DNA of 64,000 nucleotides from an uncultured Faecalibaculum sp. (GTDB taxonomy: Bacteria; Bacillota_I; Bacilli_A; Erysipelotrichales; Erysipelotrichaceae). This document shows positions 42,437 through 50,767 of the stretch, piece after piece. The notes beneath the pieces were generated by a model. That model ran no database searches and was not told the DNA's origin. It saw nothing but the letters and a program-made list of their open reading frames with translations. The position numbers and the translations under genes were made by a program. The stretch lies in the NCBI RefSeq assembly GCF_910588395.1, contig NZ_CAJUPA010000002.1, positions 1-64,000 of the forward strand. The letters run 5' to 3'. Numbering within the stretch: the first letter of the stretch is position 1; each line of letters opens with the position of its first letter.

Positions 42437-43608
42437 ATACCGCCGGAGAGCGTGTCTGGACCGAAGTGGACCTGGATGCCGTGGCCCACAACCTGGCTCA
42501 GGTCAGAAAACTGATGGGTCCCACGAAAATCATGGGCATCGTCAAGGACGACGCCTATGGTCATGGCGCCGTGGCCTGCAGCCGGGTGCTGGAGAAAAAC
42601 GGCGTGGATTTCTTCGGTGTGGCCACACTGGAGGAAGCGCTCCAGCTGCGCCAGGCCGGCATCCGCTCGGATATTCTGATCCTGGGCTGGACCGATCCTG
42701 CCAAAGCTGCAGTGATTGCGGAAAACAACCTCATCCAGACAGTGGTGGACGTGGCTTATGCCAGAGCTCTGGCCGCCACGGGAATCAGACTGCGGACCCA
42801 TGTGAAAGCCGATACCGGCATGAACCGCATCGGCATCTCCTGGCAGCTGCAGAACAAGGACCTGGACGGGTTCTTCGAAGTCTACAGCATGAAAACCCTG
42901 TCCAATGAAGGCATCTTCTCCCATTATCCCGTCAGCGACGACCTGAAGGAAGACGCCCGTCAGTTCACGGAAAAGCAGACCTGGCTGTTCCAGGAACTGC
43001 TGTCCATGCTCCGGGAAAACGGCATTGATCCAGGTCTGGCCCACATTCAGAACAGCTACGGGATCCTGAACTACGGGGACATGGGATTTGACTACTGCCG
43101 CCCGGGGCTGCTGTACATGGGCGTCACCAGCGACGACGCCATTCCCGTGGTGCATGAACTGGACTTCATTCCCGCGCTGTCCCTGCGCACCCGCGTCACC
43201 ATGGTCAAGGACCTGAAACCCGGGCAGACTGTCTCCTACGGCCGTCACTACACCGCTGAAGAACCCGTGACGATCGCCTCCCTGGGCATCGGATACGGAG
43301 ATGGCCTTCCCCGCCTGATCTCCAACAAAGGACTCACGGTGCTCATCAACGGACAGAAAGCCCGGCTGACAGGCAACATCTGCATGGATCAGTGCATGGC
43401 GGATGTCACCGGTCTGGATGTTCATCCCGGGGATGTGGTCACGATCATCGGCCAGGACGGGGACCAGCGGGCCACCGTGGACGAAATCACCCGGCTGTCC
43501 CAGTCCATCAACAACGAGACATTCTGCCGGATCACCGCCCGGGTCCCCCGGTATTTCACAGGCACCGGAGATGCTGCCGGCATGAGAAAGGGAAACCATG
43601 GCAGCTAA
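42430..43608 (+). CDS. alanine/serine racemase, VanT-like catalytic domain
   Basis: A protein of 392 aa with the fold-III alanine racemase layout: PLP lysine in GIVKDDAYGHGA (Lys 39), MNRIGI, SYGRHYTA with the second catalytic Tyr, GIGYGDGLPR, and GNICMDQCM. Near the C-terminus the usual INYEVPC is INNETFC, so Asn 362 stands where alanine racemases carry Tyr354; as I recall, this exchange marks VanT serine racemases. The membrane part of VanT is not fused but a separate gene (43598). GTG start with AGAGGTGGG before it; overlaps the ligase by seven bases. It should make D-Ala and perhaps D-Ser for the ligase. Other reading: only an ordinary Alr. Confidence 0.92.
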   Translation: MLDTAGERVWTEVDLDAVAHNLAQVRKLMGPTKIMGIVKDDAYGHGAVACSRVLEKNGVDFFGVATLEEALQLRQAGIRSDILILGWTDPAKAAVIAENNLIQTVVDVAYARALAATGIRLRTHVKADTGMNRIGISWQLQNKDLDGFFEVYSMKTLSNEGIFSHYPVSDDLKEDARQFTEKQTWLFQELLSMLRENGIDPGLAHIQNSYGILNYGDMGFDYCRPGLLYMGVTSDDAIPVVHELDFIPALSLRTRVTMVKDLKPGQTVSYGRHYTAEEPVTIASLGIGYGDGLPRLISNKGLTVLINGQKARLTGNICMDQCMADVTGLDVHPGDVVTIIGQDGDQRATVDEITRLSQSINNETFCRITARVPRYFTGTGDAAGMRKGNHGS

Positions 43609-44617
43609 GCGTCAGTACGGCGCCATTGACATTGCGCGCTACATCTCTGCTCTGCTCGTGGTCGCCATCCACGTCTATCCCTTTGTGGACATGTCGCCGG
43701 TCTTCAACGAATACTTCATTGCCCTGGTCTGCCGTCTGGCTGTTCCGTTCTTCTTTGTTGTCTCCGGGTACTTCTTCTTCCGGAAAATCCGCCGGGGCAG
43801 CATGGAAGAGAATCAGGAAAAGCTGAAAGCCTACCTGTGGCGCATTGGCAAGATCTACCTGATATGGACCGTGATCTATCTGCCCTACACCATCTGGAAC
43901 TACGCCGCCGCCGGTTTCTCCTGGCAGTCGGTGCTGTCCTGGATTCGGGACTTTTTCCTCAACGGTTCCTATTACCACCTCTGGTTTCTGCCCGCCATGA
44001 TGCTGGGCATGGTCATTGTGTGGCTGCTGTATGAGAAAAAGGGGATGATGTTCACCCTCAAAGTCTCCCTGGGGCTGTATTTCATCGGGTATCTCATCAA
44101 CATCTACGCTCCTTACTGGGAAACGCTGCCCTATATCTCGATCCTGTACGGATTCTTTCAGAAGACCCTGGTCACCGCCCGGGACGGATTCTTCTTCGCC
44201 CCCATGTTCCTCTCCCTGGGCCTGCTGCTGGCCAAAACCAGACGCGTCAGAGCCCGGGCCGCCGGAACAGCCTTCGGCATTTCCATGCTGCTGCTCGTGG
44301 GAGAAGTGACGATCTACGGCAAACTGGGAATCCTCCAGGATCTCTCCTGCATGTTTCTCATGCTCATCCCCGCGGTGTTTTTCCTCGTGGACTGGCTGCT
44401 GGGGCTGCGGCTGCCCCCCAATCCGGCCTACCGCACCCTGCGCCGAGACAGTTTGCTGATTTACACCAGTCACATTCTCTTCGCCAGGATCCTGCTCATG
44501 ATCCTGCCCGGCGCTCATCTGGCGGTGTATTTTCTGACTCTGGCCTGCGCCCAGGGATTCGCCTTCCTGGTGACCTCCAACATGAAACGCTGGCCGGTTC
44601 TGAAGAATCTCGTCTGA
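43598..44617 (+). CDS. acyltransferase 3 membrane protein (VanT membrane-domain-like)
   Basis: A protein of 339 aa with about ten helices. The opening GAIDIARYISALLVVAIHVYPF with a conserved His and VPFFFVVSGYFFFRKI are hallmark of acyltransferase family 3. In VanT racemases this type of membrane domain is fused before the racemase; here it follows as a separate gene, overlapping the racemase end by eleven bases. In VanT it is thought to bring L-Ser to the racemase; that role is inferred here. Alternatively it O-acetylates a wall polymer. Terminator follows. Confidence 0.85.
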   Translation: MAAKRQYGAIDIARYISALLVVAIHVYPFVDMSPVFNEYFIALVCRLAVPFFFVVSGYFFFRKIRRGSMEENQEKLKAYLWRIGKIYLIWTVIYLPYTIWNYAAAGFSWQSVLSWIRDFFLNGSYYHLWFLPAMMLGMVIVWLLYEKKGMMFTLKVSLGLYFIGYLINIYAPYWETLPYISILYGFFQKTLVTARDGFFFAPMFLSLGLLLAKTRRVRARAAGTAFGISMLLLVGEVTIYGKLGILQDLSCMFLMLIPAVFFLVDWLLGLRLPPNPAYRTLRRDSLLIYTSHILFARILLMILPGAHLAVYFLTLACAQGFAFLVTSNMKRWPVLKNLV

Positions 44618-44622
44618 CACCC

Positions 44623-44655
44623 ACCCCGGAGCCTGCACTGGTCCCGGGGTTTTTC
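44623..44655 (+). terminator. terminator of the wall operon
   Basis: ACCCCGG and CCGGGGT arms followed by TTTTT. Confidence 0.75.
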
Positions 44656-44739
44656 CTGTATGCCGATGCGGCCTGCGGCCTGAGACAGGGCCGGATCCTG
44701 CGGAAAACAGCCCATTGGTGGTGATTTTGTGCGATTTGT

Positions 44740-44768
44740 TTGGGAGAGGGCGGGCAACACCGTACACT
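44740..44768 (+). promoter_or_regulatory. promoter of the flavoprotein gene
   Basis: TTGGGA (44740-44745), 17-bp spacer, TACACT (44763-44768); start of transcription near 44775, followed by AGGAGAAAGAGAGGCAGG as leader and SD. Confidence 0.65.
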
Positions 44769-44800
44769 GATGAAGTAGCAGGAGAAAGAGAGGCAGGATC

Positions 44801-46408
44801 ATGCTGAGAATATCCCAGGTGAAGACCAGAGACACCGACAGACGGTCCATTGAACATGCCCTGATGAAAAAGCTGGGGCTGAAAAACGGCGACTTGAAAG
44901 ACTGGAAGATCTACCGCCGGTCTGTGGATGCCCGGCATCACGACGTGACGTTTTCCTGGATCATCGACGCCGATATCCGCGGTGAGAACCGGTATCTGAC
45001 CAGAAAAGATGTCAGACAGACGCCCCAGGCGCCGGCTCCTTTCGTTCCGAAAGGCGTGATTCCGCTGACAGTTCCTCCGGTGGTGGCAGGCTTCGGGCCC
45101 GCGGGGATGTTTGCGGCACTGGATCTGGCAGAACATGGCTACCGCCCCATCGTGCTGGAACGGGGCCGGAAAATCGAAGACCGGCGGAAAGACGCGGACC
45201 ATCTCTGGAAAACCGGCGAACTGGATCCGGAATCCAATGTACAGTTCGGAGAAGGGGGAGCCGGTGCCTTCTCGGATGGCAAACTCACCACCCGCAGCCG
45301 CGACCCGCTGGTGGATGAAATGCTGGAGAAACTCCATGCCCATGGGGCGGATGCGGATATTCTCGTGGATGCCTATCCCCACATCGGCACAGATGCCTTT
45401 GAGAGCATTATCCGGAGCATCCGGAACCGGATCCTGGAGCTGGGCGGCCAGATCCGGTTTGAGTCCCGGCTGGAGCAGGTGAAGATCGAAGATGACCGGC
45501 TGCAGGCCATTGAAGTCAACGGACGGTGGGAGCCCTGTCAGGCGCTGATTCTTGCCCTGGGGCATTCAGCCAGCGACACCCTGCGCCGGCTGCATGACAA
45601 TGGCGTGGCCATGGAAAGCAAGCCGTTTCAGGTGGGGGTCCGCATCGAGCATCCGCAGACGTTCATCAATGACGCCATGCTGCATGATTTCAGCCAGGAC
45701 CCGCGGCTGATTCCCGCCCGGTACACCCTGACGGCCATGTCGGACAACGGCAAGGGGATCTATACGTTCTGCATGTGCCCCGGGGGCTATGTCATTGCCT
45801 CCAGCGCCCAGCCCGGACAGCTGGTGGTCAACGGAATGTCCTACGCGGACCGGGCGGGAAAAAACGCCAACAGCGCGCTGCTGGTGCAGGTGAATGAAGA
45901 GGACTACGGTCCGGCGCTGTTTGCGGGCCTGGAGTATCAGGAAGCCATCGAACGCAAAGCCTTTGAACTGTCCCGGGATTACCGGGCGCCGGTGCAGAAA
46001 GCGGCGGACTATCTCACGGGCACCGTCAGCGACACGCTGTCCACAGCCCCGACCTATGAGCCGGGGACAATCATGGCGGATCTCAACGGACTGTTCTCGG
46101 ACAAAGTGAATCACGCGCTGCATCAGGGCCTGGAGGATTTTGAGCGGAAGGTACCGGGGTTTCTGGAAGGGACCATGACCGGTGTGGAAACCAGGGCTTC
46201 CAGCGCGCTGCGCATTCCCCGGGACCGGGACACCCGGATGGCGGATGACGGAATCTATCCCGCGGGGGAAGGCAGCGGGTATGCCGGCGGCATCATGACC
46301 AGCGCCATCGACGGGATCAAAAGCGCCCGGGCGCTGATGGACCGGTATGCCCCCGCTGCACAGATCCAGGCCGGATCCGGTCCCTTTCTGACAGATTCAG
46401 ACAATTGA
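44801..46408 (+). CDS. FAD-dependent oxidoreductase (uncharacterised protein family)
   Basis: A protein of 535 aa. An N-terminal small alpha/beta domain (about residues 1-95) is followed by the FAD-binding VVAGFGPAGMFAALDLAEHG (GxGxxG) and LERGRKIEDR, a NVQFGEGGAGAFSDGKLTTR signature and a C-terminal GEGSGYAGGIMTSAIDG FAD-contact segment. It matches a widespread group of conserved flavoproteins of unknown substrate, sometimes annotated as dehydrogenases. Its gene has a good promoter and stands alone. Confidence 0.85.
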   Translation: MLRISQVKTRDTDRRSIEHALMKKLGLKNGDLKDWKIYRRSVDARHHDVTFSWIIDADIRGENRYLTRKDVRQTPQAPAPFVPKGVIPLTVPPVVAGFGPAGMFAALDLAEHGYRPIVLERGRKIEDRRKDADHLWKTGELDPESNVQFGEGGAGAFSDGKLTTRSRDPLVDEMLEKLHAHGADADILVDAYPHIGTDAFESIIRSIRNRILELGGQIRFESRLEQVKIEDDRLQAIEVNGRWEPCQALILALGHSASDTLRRLHDNGVAMESKPFQVGVRIEHPQTFINDAMLHDFSQDPRLIPARYTLTAMSDNGKGIYTFCMCPGGYVIASSAQPGQLVVNGMSYADRAGKNANSALLVQVNEEDYGPALFAGLEYQEAIERKAFELSRDYRAPVQKAADYLTGTVSDTLSTAPTYEPGTIMADLNGLFSDKVNHALHQGLEDFERKVPGFLEGTMTGVETRASSALRIPRDRDTRMADDGIYPAGEGSGYAGGIMTSAIDGIKSARALMDRYAPAAQIQAGSGPFLTDSDN

Positions 46409-46499
46409 CTGACCAACCGGGTCAATGCAATTCCGTTCATGGTTCAGATATCCTATAATGAGTGAAAGAAATTGAAAACGAAAGAAAGGAGCCTGAAAC

Positions 46500-46679
46500 A
46501 TGAACATCAGCGAAATCATGGCAGAGACGGGTTCAATCATCGTCGGTCGTGATGCGCATTCGAGAATCATCGTCCGTTCCAAGCAGGACGGAAGCATCTG
46601 CTGGTACAACAGCCTTGAGCTGGCAGCCAACCGGGATGCGAGAATCCGGGACCTGCACCTGGACGCAGCAGTTCGATAG
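46500..46679 (+). CDS. 59-residue hypothetical protein
   Basis: ATG 46500 follows AAAGAAAGGAGCCTGAAAC, an excellent SD. The protein of 59 aa begins MNISEIMAETGSIIVGRDAH, continues with beta-strand-like IIVRSKQDGSICWYNSLE and ends AAVR. TATAAT (46454-46459) and TTCCGT 17 bp before it form a promoter. A terminator follows directly. Good initiation signals and own transcription unit make it a real gene; the family is unknown. Confidence 0.7.
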   Translation: MNISEIMAETGSIIVGRDAHSRIIVRSKQDGSICWYNSLELAANRDARIRDLHLDAAVR

Positions 46680-46718
46680 AAACAGCATCACAGCCGGATC
46701 ATCCGGTCTCAGATACAG

Positions 46719-46758
46719 AAACGCGAAGCCGACAGATACTGGCTTCGCGTTTTGTCTT
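46719..46758. terminator. terminator of the 59-aa gene
   Basis: AACGCGAAGCC (46719-46729) and GGCTTCGCGTT (46741-46751) pair, followed by TTGTCTTTT. Confidence 0.85.
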
Positions 46759-46838
46759 TTCGCTGCAGGTCCGGGTTCCATCTTCAGAAGCCGGGCAACT
46801 CAGGGTCAAATCCGGTCGCAAGCTTCTACACTGGTACC

Positions 46839-48302
46839 ATGAAACACATGAAACTTCCTGATTTCGATACTGTGCCTGCCGCGTTTGACTGGGTGGTGCG
46901 GCAGTATGGTCACCGGACAGCGGTTCTGGATGATGCCACCGCCTGGACCTATGAGCAGCTGGATGCCCTGTCGGACTCCCTGGCTGCCATGCTGCCGGAG
47001 GAGTCCTGCATCGGCGTGATACTGGATCATGGCCTGGTGATGATCGCCGCCATTCTGGCGGTGCTGAAAGCCGGAAAAGCCTATGTGCCGCTGGAGCCGG
47101 ATTTTCCGCCGGAGCGCATCCGGCAGATTCTGACAGAAGCCGGGGTTCACACGGTGATCACGCAGCCGGATCATGTATCTGTGGTGCCGGAAGGAACTGT
47201 CGCCCTGTGTCCGTCACTGCCTCTGGAACCGGTGGCGTTTGAGCCGCCTGCCATCAGCGGGGAGGATCCTGCCTATATTCTGTATACTTCCGGGAGCACA
47301 GGCCGCCCCAAGGGAGTCTGTGTCAGGCAGCGCAATCTGATGCATTATGTCCGGGCGTTTCACCGGGAATTTCACAATGGCCCGGACGATGTCATGCTGC
47401 AGGGGTCTGTGTGCACGTTTGATATCTTTGTGGAGGAAGTGTTCACGACGCTGCTTGCCGGGGCGACGCTGGCAATTCCCGCCACCGGTGATTTTCATGA
47501 ACGGATGCAGTACTGTCAGGATCATCAGGTGACGCTTGTGTCGGGTTTTCCCTGGCTGGCAGCGCAGATGAACCGGGAGCGGATCCTGCCGGAGTCATTG
47601 CGGCTGCTGATCTGCGGCGGGGATACACTGCATCAGGATCAGATTGACTGGATCAGGGAACAGATTCCGGTATACAACACCTACGGTCCTTCAGAGACTA
47701 CGGTGTGCGCCAGCTACTACAGCACCTGGAAGCAGAAACCGCTGGGGGACGGAACCTATCCCATTGGTCATCCGGTGGCCGGGGCGGCGCTGGAGATCCT
47801 GGATGAACAGGGCAATGTGGTGGCACCGGGTCAGACCGGCGAAATCTGTGTGTATGGAAATGGTGTGTCCGCGGGGTACATCGGGGATCACGAAGCGGAG
47901 AACCGGATGTTCGATCATGACATGTATCATACCGGGGATCTGGGGTATCAGCTGCCGGACGGGAATTATGTCTTTGCCGGGCGGCTGGACCACCAGGTGA
48001 TGATCTACGGAAAGCGGGTGGAGCCGGAGGAAGTGGAACGGGTCATGGAGCGCTGTCCCGGTGTCCGGGAGGCTGTGGTGACCACCTGGATGGATGACGC
48101 CGGCAGCAGTCATCTTCACGGATGGATTCAGCCGGAGCCGGATGCGGAGCCGCAGCTTCGGGAGACGCTGAGCGCGTTCATGGAGCGGTATCTGACCGGG
48201 TATATGATCCCGGAAACCGTGACAGTGGTATCCTCGTTTCCCAGGACGGCCAATGGAAAAGTGGACAGCCGGGCGCTGAAAGCCGGGGGCAGGGACGCAT
48301 GA
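46839..48302 (+). CDS. stand-alone NRPS-type adenylation enzyme
   Basis: A protein of 487 aa. Core motifs: A3 ILYTSGSTGRPKGV, A4 with FDIFVEE (Asp that contacts the amino group of amino acids), A5 YNTYGPSETTV, A7 YHTGDLG, A8 GRLDHQVMIYGKRVEPEEVE, and A10 PRTANGKVDSRAL with the catalytic Lys. There is no condensation, carrier or thioesterase domain. Activates an amino or hydroxy acid as an adenylate. No separate carrier-protein gene is adjacent. DltA is a relative, but no dlt genes are near. TACACT (46827-46832) lies six bases before the ATG with no SD: leaderless. First gene of a four-gene operon. Confidence 0.88.
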   Translation: MKHMKLPDFDTVPAAFDWVVRQYGHRTAVLDDATAWTYEQLDALSDSLAAMLPEESCIGVILDHGLVMIAAILAVLKAGKAYVPLEPDFPPERIRQILTEAGVHTVITQPDHVSVVPEGTVALCPSLPLEPVAFEPPAISGEDPAYILYTSGSTGRPKGVCVRQRNLMHYVRAFHREFHNGPDDVMLQGSVCTFDIFVEEVFTTLLAGATLAIPATGDFHERMQYCQDHQVTLVSGFPWLAAQMNRERILPESLRLLICGGDTLHQDQIDWIREQIPVYNTYGPSETTVCASYYSTWKQKPLGDGTYPIGHPVAGAALEILDEQGNVVAPGQTGEICVYGNGVSAGYIGDHEAENRMFDHDMYHTGDLGYQLPDGNYVFAGRLDHQVMIYGKRVEPEEVERVMERCPGVREAVVTTWMDDAGSSHLHGWIQPEPDAEPQLRETLSAFMERYLTGYMIPETVTVVSSFPRTANGKVDSRALKAGGRDA

Positions 48303-48823
48303 TCCGGGAAGCCGGGAGCCGGGATCTGGAGATCCTGCTGGACTGGCGGATGGAGACGCTGGAGCACGTGTTTGCAGGATGCTCTCTGGAGGGACTGCGC
48401 AGCGCCAACCGCCGGTATTATCAGGGACAGCTGGGAACCGGTCATATTGCGTGTTTTGCCCTGGACCGGCAGCTGCTGGAGCCTGTGTCCTCCAGGGAAC
48501 CGGCTGGCAGCTGGCACCAGGCCATTGTGGGCTGCGGGGGATTGTGTCTGCAGCAGGAGATGCCCAGCCCGGACAATCCCTCCGGACGCTGCGGATATCT
48601 GATGAACATTTATGTGAGAGAACCCTGGCGGAAACAGGGGTACGGTTATGAAATCGTGCAGTGGCTGATGGACCAGGCCTGGCAGCATCAGGCGGGAAAA
48701 ATCTGGCTGGAGGCCAGCGACGCGGGCAGGCCGCTGTATGCAGACATGGGATTTGCGGACATGGAAGACATCATGGTCATTGAACCGGCACGCTGGGAAG
48801 AGACAAAGGAAATGGGGGAATGA
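48299..48823 (+). CDS. GNAT-family N-acetyltransferase
   Basis: A protein of 174 aa. MNIYVREPWRKQGYGYEIVQWLMDQ contains the acetyl-CoA binding R/QxxGxG/A motif, and the following WLEASDAGRPLYADMGF is the usual C-terminal beta-bulge region. The start overlaps the stop of the adenylation gene (ATGA). It probably acylates a small molecule or the amino acid product of this operon. It shows no antibiotic-resistance subfamily marker. Confidence 0.82.
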   Translation: MIREAGSRDLEILLDWRMETLEHVFAGCSLEGLRSANRRYYQGQLGTGHIACFALDRQLLEPVSSREPAGSWHQAIVGCGGLCLQQEMPSPDNPSGRCGYLMNIYVREPWRKQGYGYEIVQWLMDQAWQHQAGKIWLEASDAGRPLYADMGFADMEDIMVIEPARWEETKEMGE

Positions 48824-48826
48824 AAC

Positions 48827-49492
48827 ATGATGGAAACAGTGAAGAGTTTTGACGGAAGGCGGTTTCTGCTGCGGCAGCAGGAACAGAAGGAGAATCTGCC
48901 GCTGGTGATCTGCATCTTCCATGCCCAGGCCACAGATGCGATCCTGGAAGCAGTGGACCGGCCGCTGAACATACTCATGCCCCTGGACCTGCAATGGGAT
49001 GAGGATCTGTCCCCCTGGCCGCAGGATCCGGTGGTGATGGCCGATGACCACTTCACCGGACAGGCGCCGGCTTTTGCCCGGACCGTGGCAGCTGCCGCTG
49101 ACTGGGCCCGGGAGGTCACAGGCAGCACCTGCAGCATTCTGGCGGGGTATTCCATGGGCGGGCTCTTTGCGCTGTTCGCTCCCACAACCGCCGGCAGCTA
49201 TGACGCGCTGGTCTGCGCTTCGGGCTCGGTGTGGTTTCCGGGGTTCACGGATTATATGAGAGATCACGCTTTCCTGCACCGTCCCCGGGCGATCTGGCTG
49301 TCCCTGGGTGACCGGGAAACGAAAGTGAAGAATCCGGTGCTGCAGACCACCTGGTCCTGCATGGAGGAACTGAAGGCCGTCTTCACGCAGGAAGACATCT
49401 GCTGCTGCCTTCAGCAGGAGAAAGGAAATCATTTTCAGGACGCAGCCGGCAGAGTGGCCAGGGGCATACTCTGGAGTCTGGAGCAGCTTTGA
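48827..49492 (+). CDS. alpha/beta-hydrolase, esterase D-like
   Basis: A protein of 221 aa. The nucleophile elbow is AGYSMGGLFALFA and a later ASGSVWFPGF segment plus the late His (KGNHFQDA) fit an esterase D/enterochelin-esterase-like hydrolase. GGGGGAA precedes ATG 48827. In an operon with an adenylation enzyme it may release or edit acyl products. The substrate is unknown. Confidence 0.78.
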   Translation: MMETVKSFDGRRFLLRQQEQKENLPLVICIFHAQATDAILEAVDRPLNILMPLDLQWDEDLSPWPQDPVVMADDHFTGQAPAFARTVAAAADWAREVTGSTCSILAGYSMGGLFALFAPTTAGSYDALVCASGSVWFPGFTDYMRDHAFLHRPRAIWLSLGDRETKVKNPVLQTTWSCMEELKAVFTQEDICCCLQQEKGNHFQDAAGRVARGILWSLEQL

Positions 49493-50358
49493 AGACCGCC
49501 ATTATTGATGTTGGCGGCGGCATGCAGGCGGCTTTTGCCGCCGGGGTACTGTCCGGTCTGGAGAAAGACCATATTTCCTTCGATCTCTGTTACGGTGTTT
49601 CGGCGGGTGCAGCGAATCTGGTGAACTACCTGGCCAGGGACATGGAAGCTTCCCGGGCGTTTTATATGGATCCGGATGCCAGGAAGAAGGTATTTTCCTT
49701 CAGCAATTATCTGACCAAAGGCTCGTATGTGGATCTGGACCGGGTCTACGACGATCCGGAAAAACTGGCCAGAGCCCTGGCTTCCCGCAGCGAGCTCACG
49801 GTTGTAGCCACCAATGCCATGACGGGGGCGCCGGCGTACTTTGCGAAACGGATGCTGGAAAAACACGGGATGGAAATCCTGAAGGCTTCCAGCAGTCTGC
49901 CGCCGGCATGTCCGCCGTATCTGGTGGGCAACATTCCGTATCTGGATGGGGGAATTGCGGATCTGGTCCCGGTACGCCGGGCTTTGGAGCAGGGGGCGGA
50001 GAAAATCGTCCTGCTGTCGACGTATCCCATGGAAGAGGAAGCCAATCTGGAGAAATTTCACAATGCAGCCCTTCTGTTTGACTGGAAGTATCCCGGTGCA
50101 GCCAAAGCGCTGCGGGAAAATGTGATCCGTTACAACGAATCAGTCCGACTGGTCAAGGAGCTGCAGGCCCAGGGGAAACTTCTGTCCATCTACGCCGATG
50201 ATGTTCATGGGGTACAGGCTCTGAGCCGTGGTGTGGAAGGGATTCCCGAGTTATGGGAGCAGGGAGAGGCAAAAGCCCGGCTGGTGAAGGATTTTCTTGG
50301 TGCGGATCTTGGCTGGACATGGTGGAAGCGTCTGACTCATAAAGCCTCCGATGCATAG
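49489..50358 (+). CDS. patatin-like phospholipase
   Basis: A protein of 289 aa. The oxyanion motif is DVGGGMQAAFAAGVL, the nucleophile is in YGVSAGAANLVNYL (GxSxG), and the Asp of the dyad is in LDGGIADLVPV. The DUF-type C-terminal part follows, as in the YjjU/RssA group. It hydrolyses lipids or acyl esters. The start is TTG 49489, overlapping the stop of the esterase gene (TTGA), so coupled translation. Confidence 0.85.
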   Translation: MKTAIIDVGGGMQAAFAAGVLSGLEKDHISFDLCYGVSAGAANLVNYLARDMEASRAFYMDPDARKKVFSFSNYLTKGSYVDLDRVYDDPEKLARALASRSELTVVATNAMTGAPAYFAKRMLEKHGMEILKASSSLPPACPPYLVGNIPYLDGGIADLVPVRRALEQGAEKIVLLSTYPMEEEANLEKFHNAALLFDWKYPGAAKALRENVIRYNESVRLVKELQAQGKLLSIYADDVHGVQALSRGVEGIPELWEQGEAKARLVKDFLGADLGWTWWKRLTHKASDA

Positions 50359-50399
50359 GAAAGCCGGCAGGCAGAGACAATAAGGGCAGCAGCTGCTGT

Positions 50400-50434
50400 C
50401 AAAAAGGCCTGCACCCGAAACGAGGTGCAGGCCA
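50400..50434 (-). terminator. terminator right of the patatin gene
   Basis: GGCCTGCACC (50406-50415) and GGTGCAGGCC (50424-50433) pair; on the minus strand TTTTT follows. It serves the minus-strand Rpn remnant and probably helps end the plus-strand operon. Confidence 0.75.
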
Positions 50435-50440
50435 TAATTG

Positions 50441-50650
50441 TTATCGGGCGGCAGGATCGGGTTTTCCGTTCTCCAGCTGAGCCGTCACCTTCTCAAAGGC
50501 ATTCGGATCTACTGAGCGCAGCAGGTTGAGAATCTCACGCTGCCCTTCGGAACGTCCTTCAGCACGTCCTTCAGCTTTGCCGACATCTTTGCCATCCGCA
50601 AAGAAAATGTTGTTTTCCTTTTGCATCGTATCAATATCCTCTCTTTCCGC
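50441..50650 (-). pseudogene. C-terminal fragment of an Rpn-type nuclease gene
   Basis: The minus-strand frame encodes AEREDIDTMQKENNIFFADG and the EG-repeat tail identical to residues near 235-295 of the full gene at 50768-51679, but ends with a different tail (ENGKPDPAAR instead of EASKPAVSGK). The upstream half of the gene is missing. An internal ATG (50626, MQKENN) is available with AGAGG about 11 bases upstream, so a short product is possible. Confidence 0.7.
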
Positions 50651-50651
50651 C
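50472..50651. repeat. exact 180-bp direct repeat, copy 1
   Basis: Identical base by base to 50799-50978; lies in the 3' part of the Rpn-type coding sequence. No mismatch was found on reading both. Confidence 0.95.
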
Positions 50652-50733
50652 TGCCCATTGCATCGGGTTGCCTCAGGCAATCCAATGCAAAAGGCAGGCT
50701 GCAGGCACAGAGGCTTCATCTGAAAGCCAGAAA

Positions 50734-50760
50734 GCCTGCATCGAAACAGACGATGCAGGC
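50734..50760 (-). terminator. terminator-like hairpin after the full Rpn gene
   Basis: GCCTGCATCG (50734-50743) and CGATGCAGGC (50751-50760); minus-strand TTTCTGG follows, so T-run is short. Confidence 0.6.
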
Positions 50761-50767
50761 AATAAAG

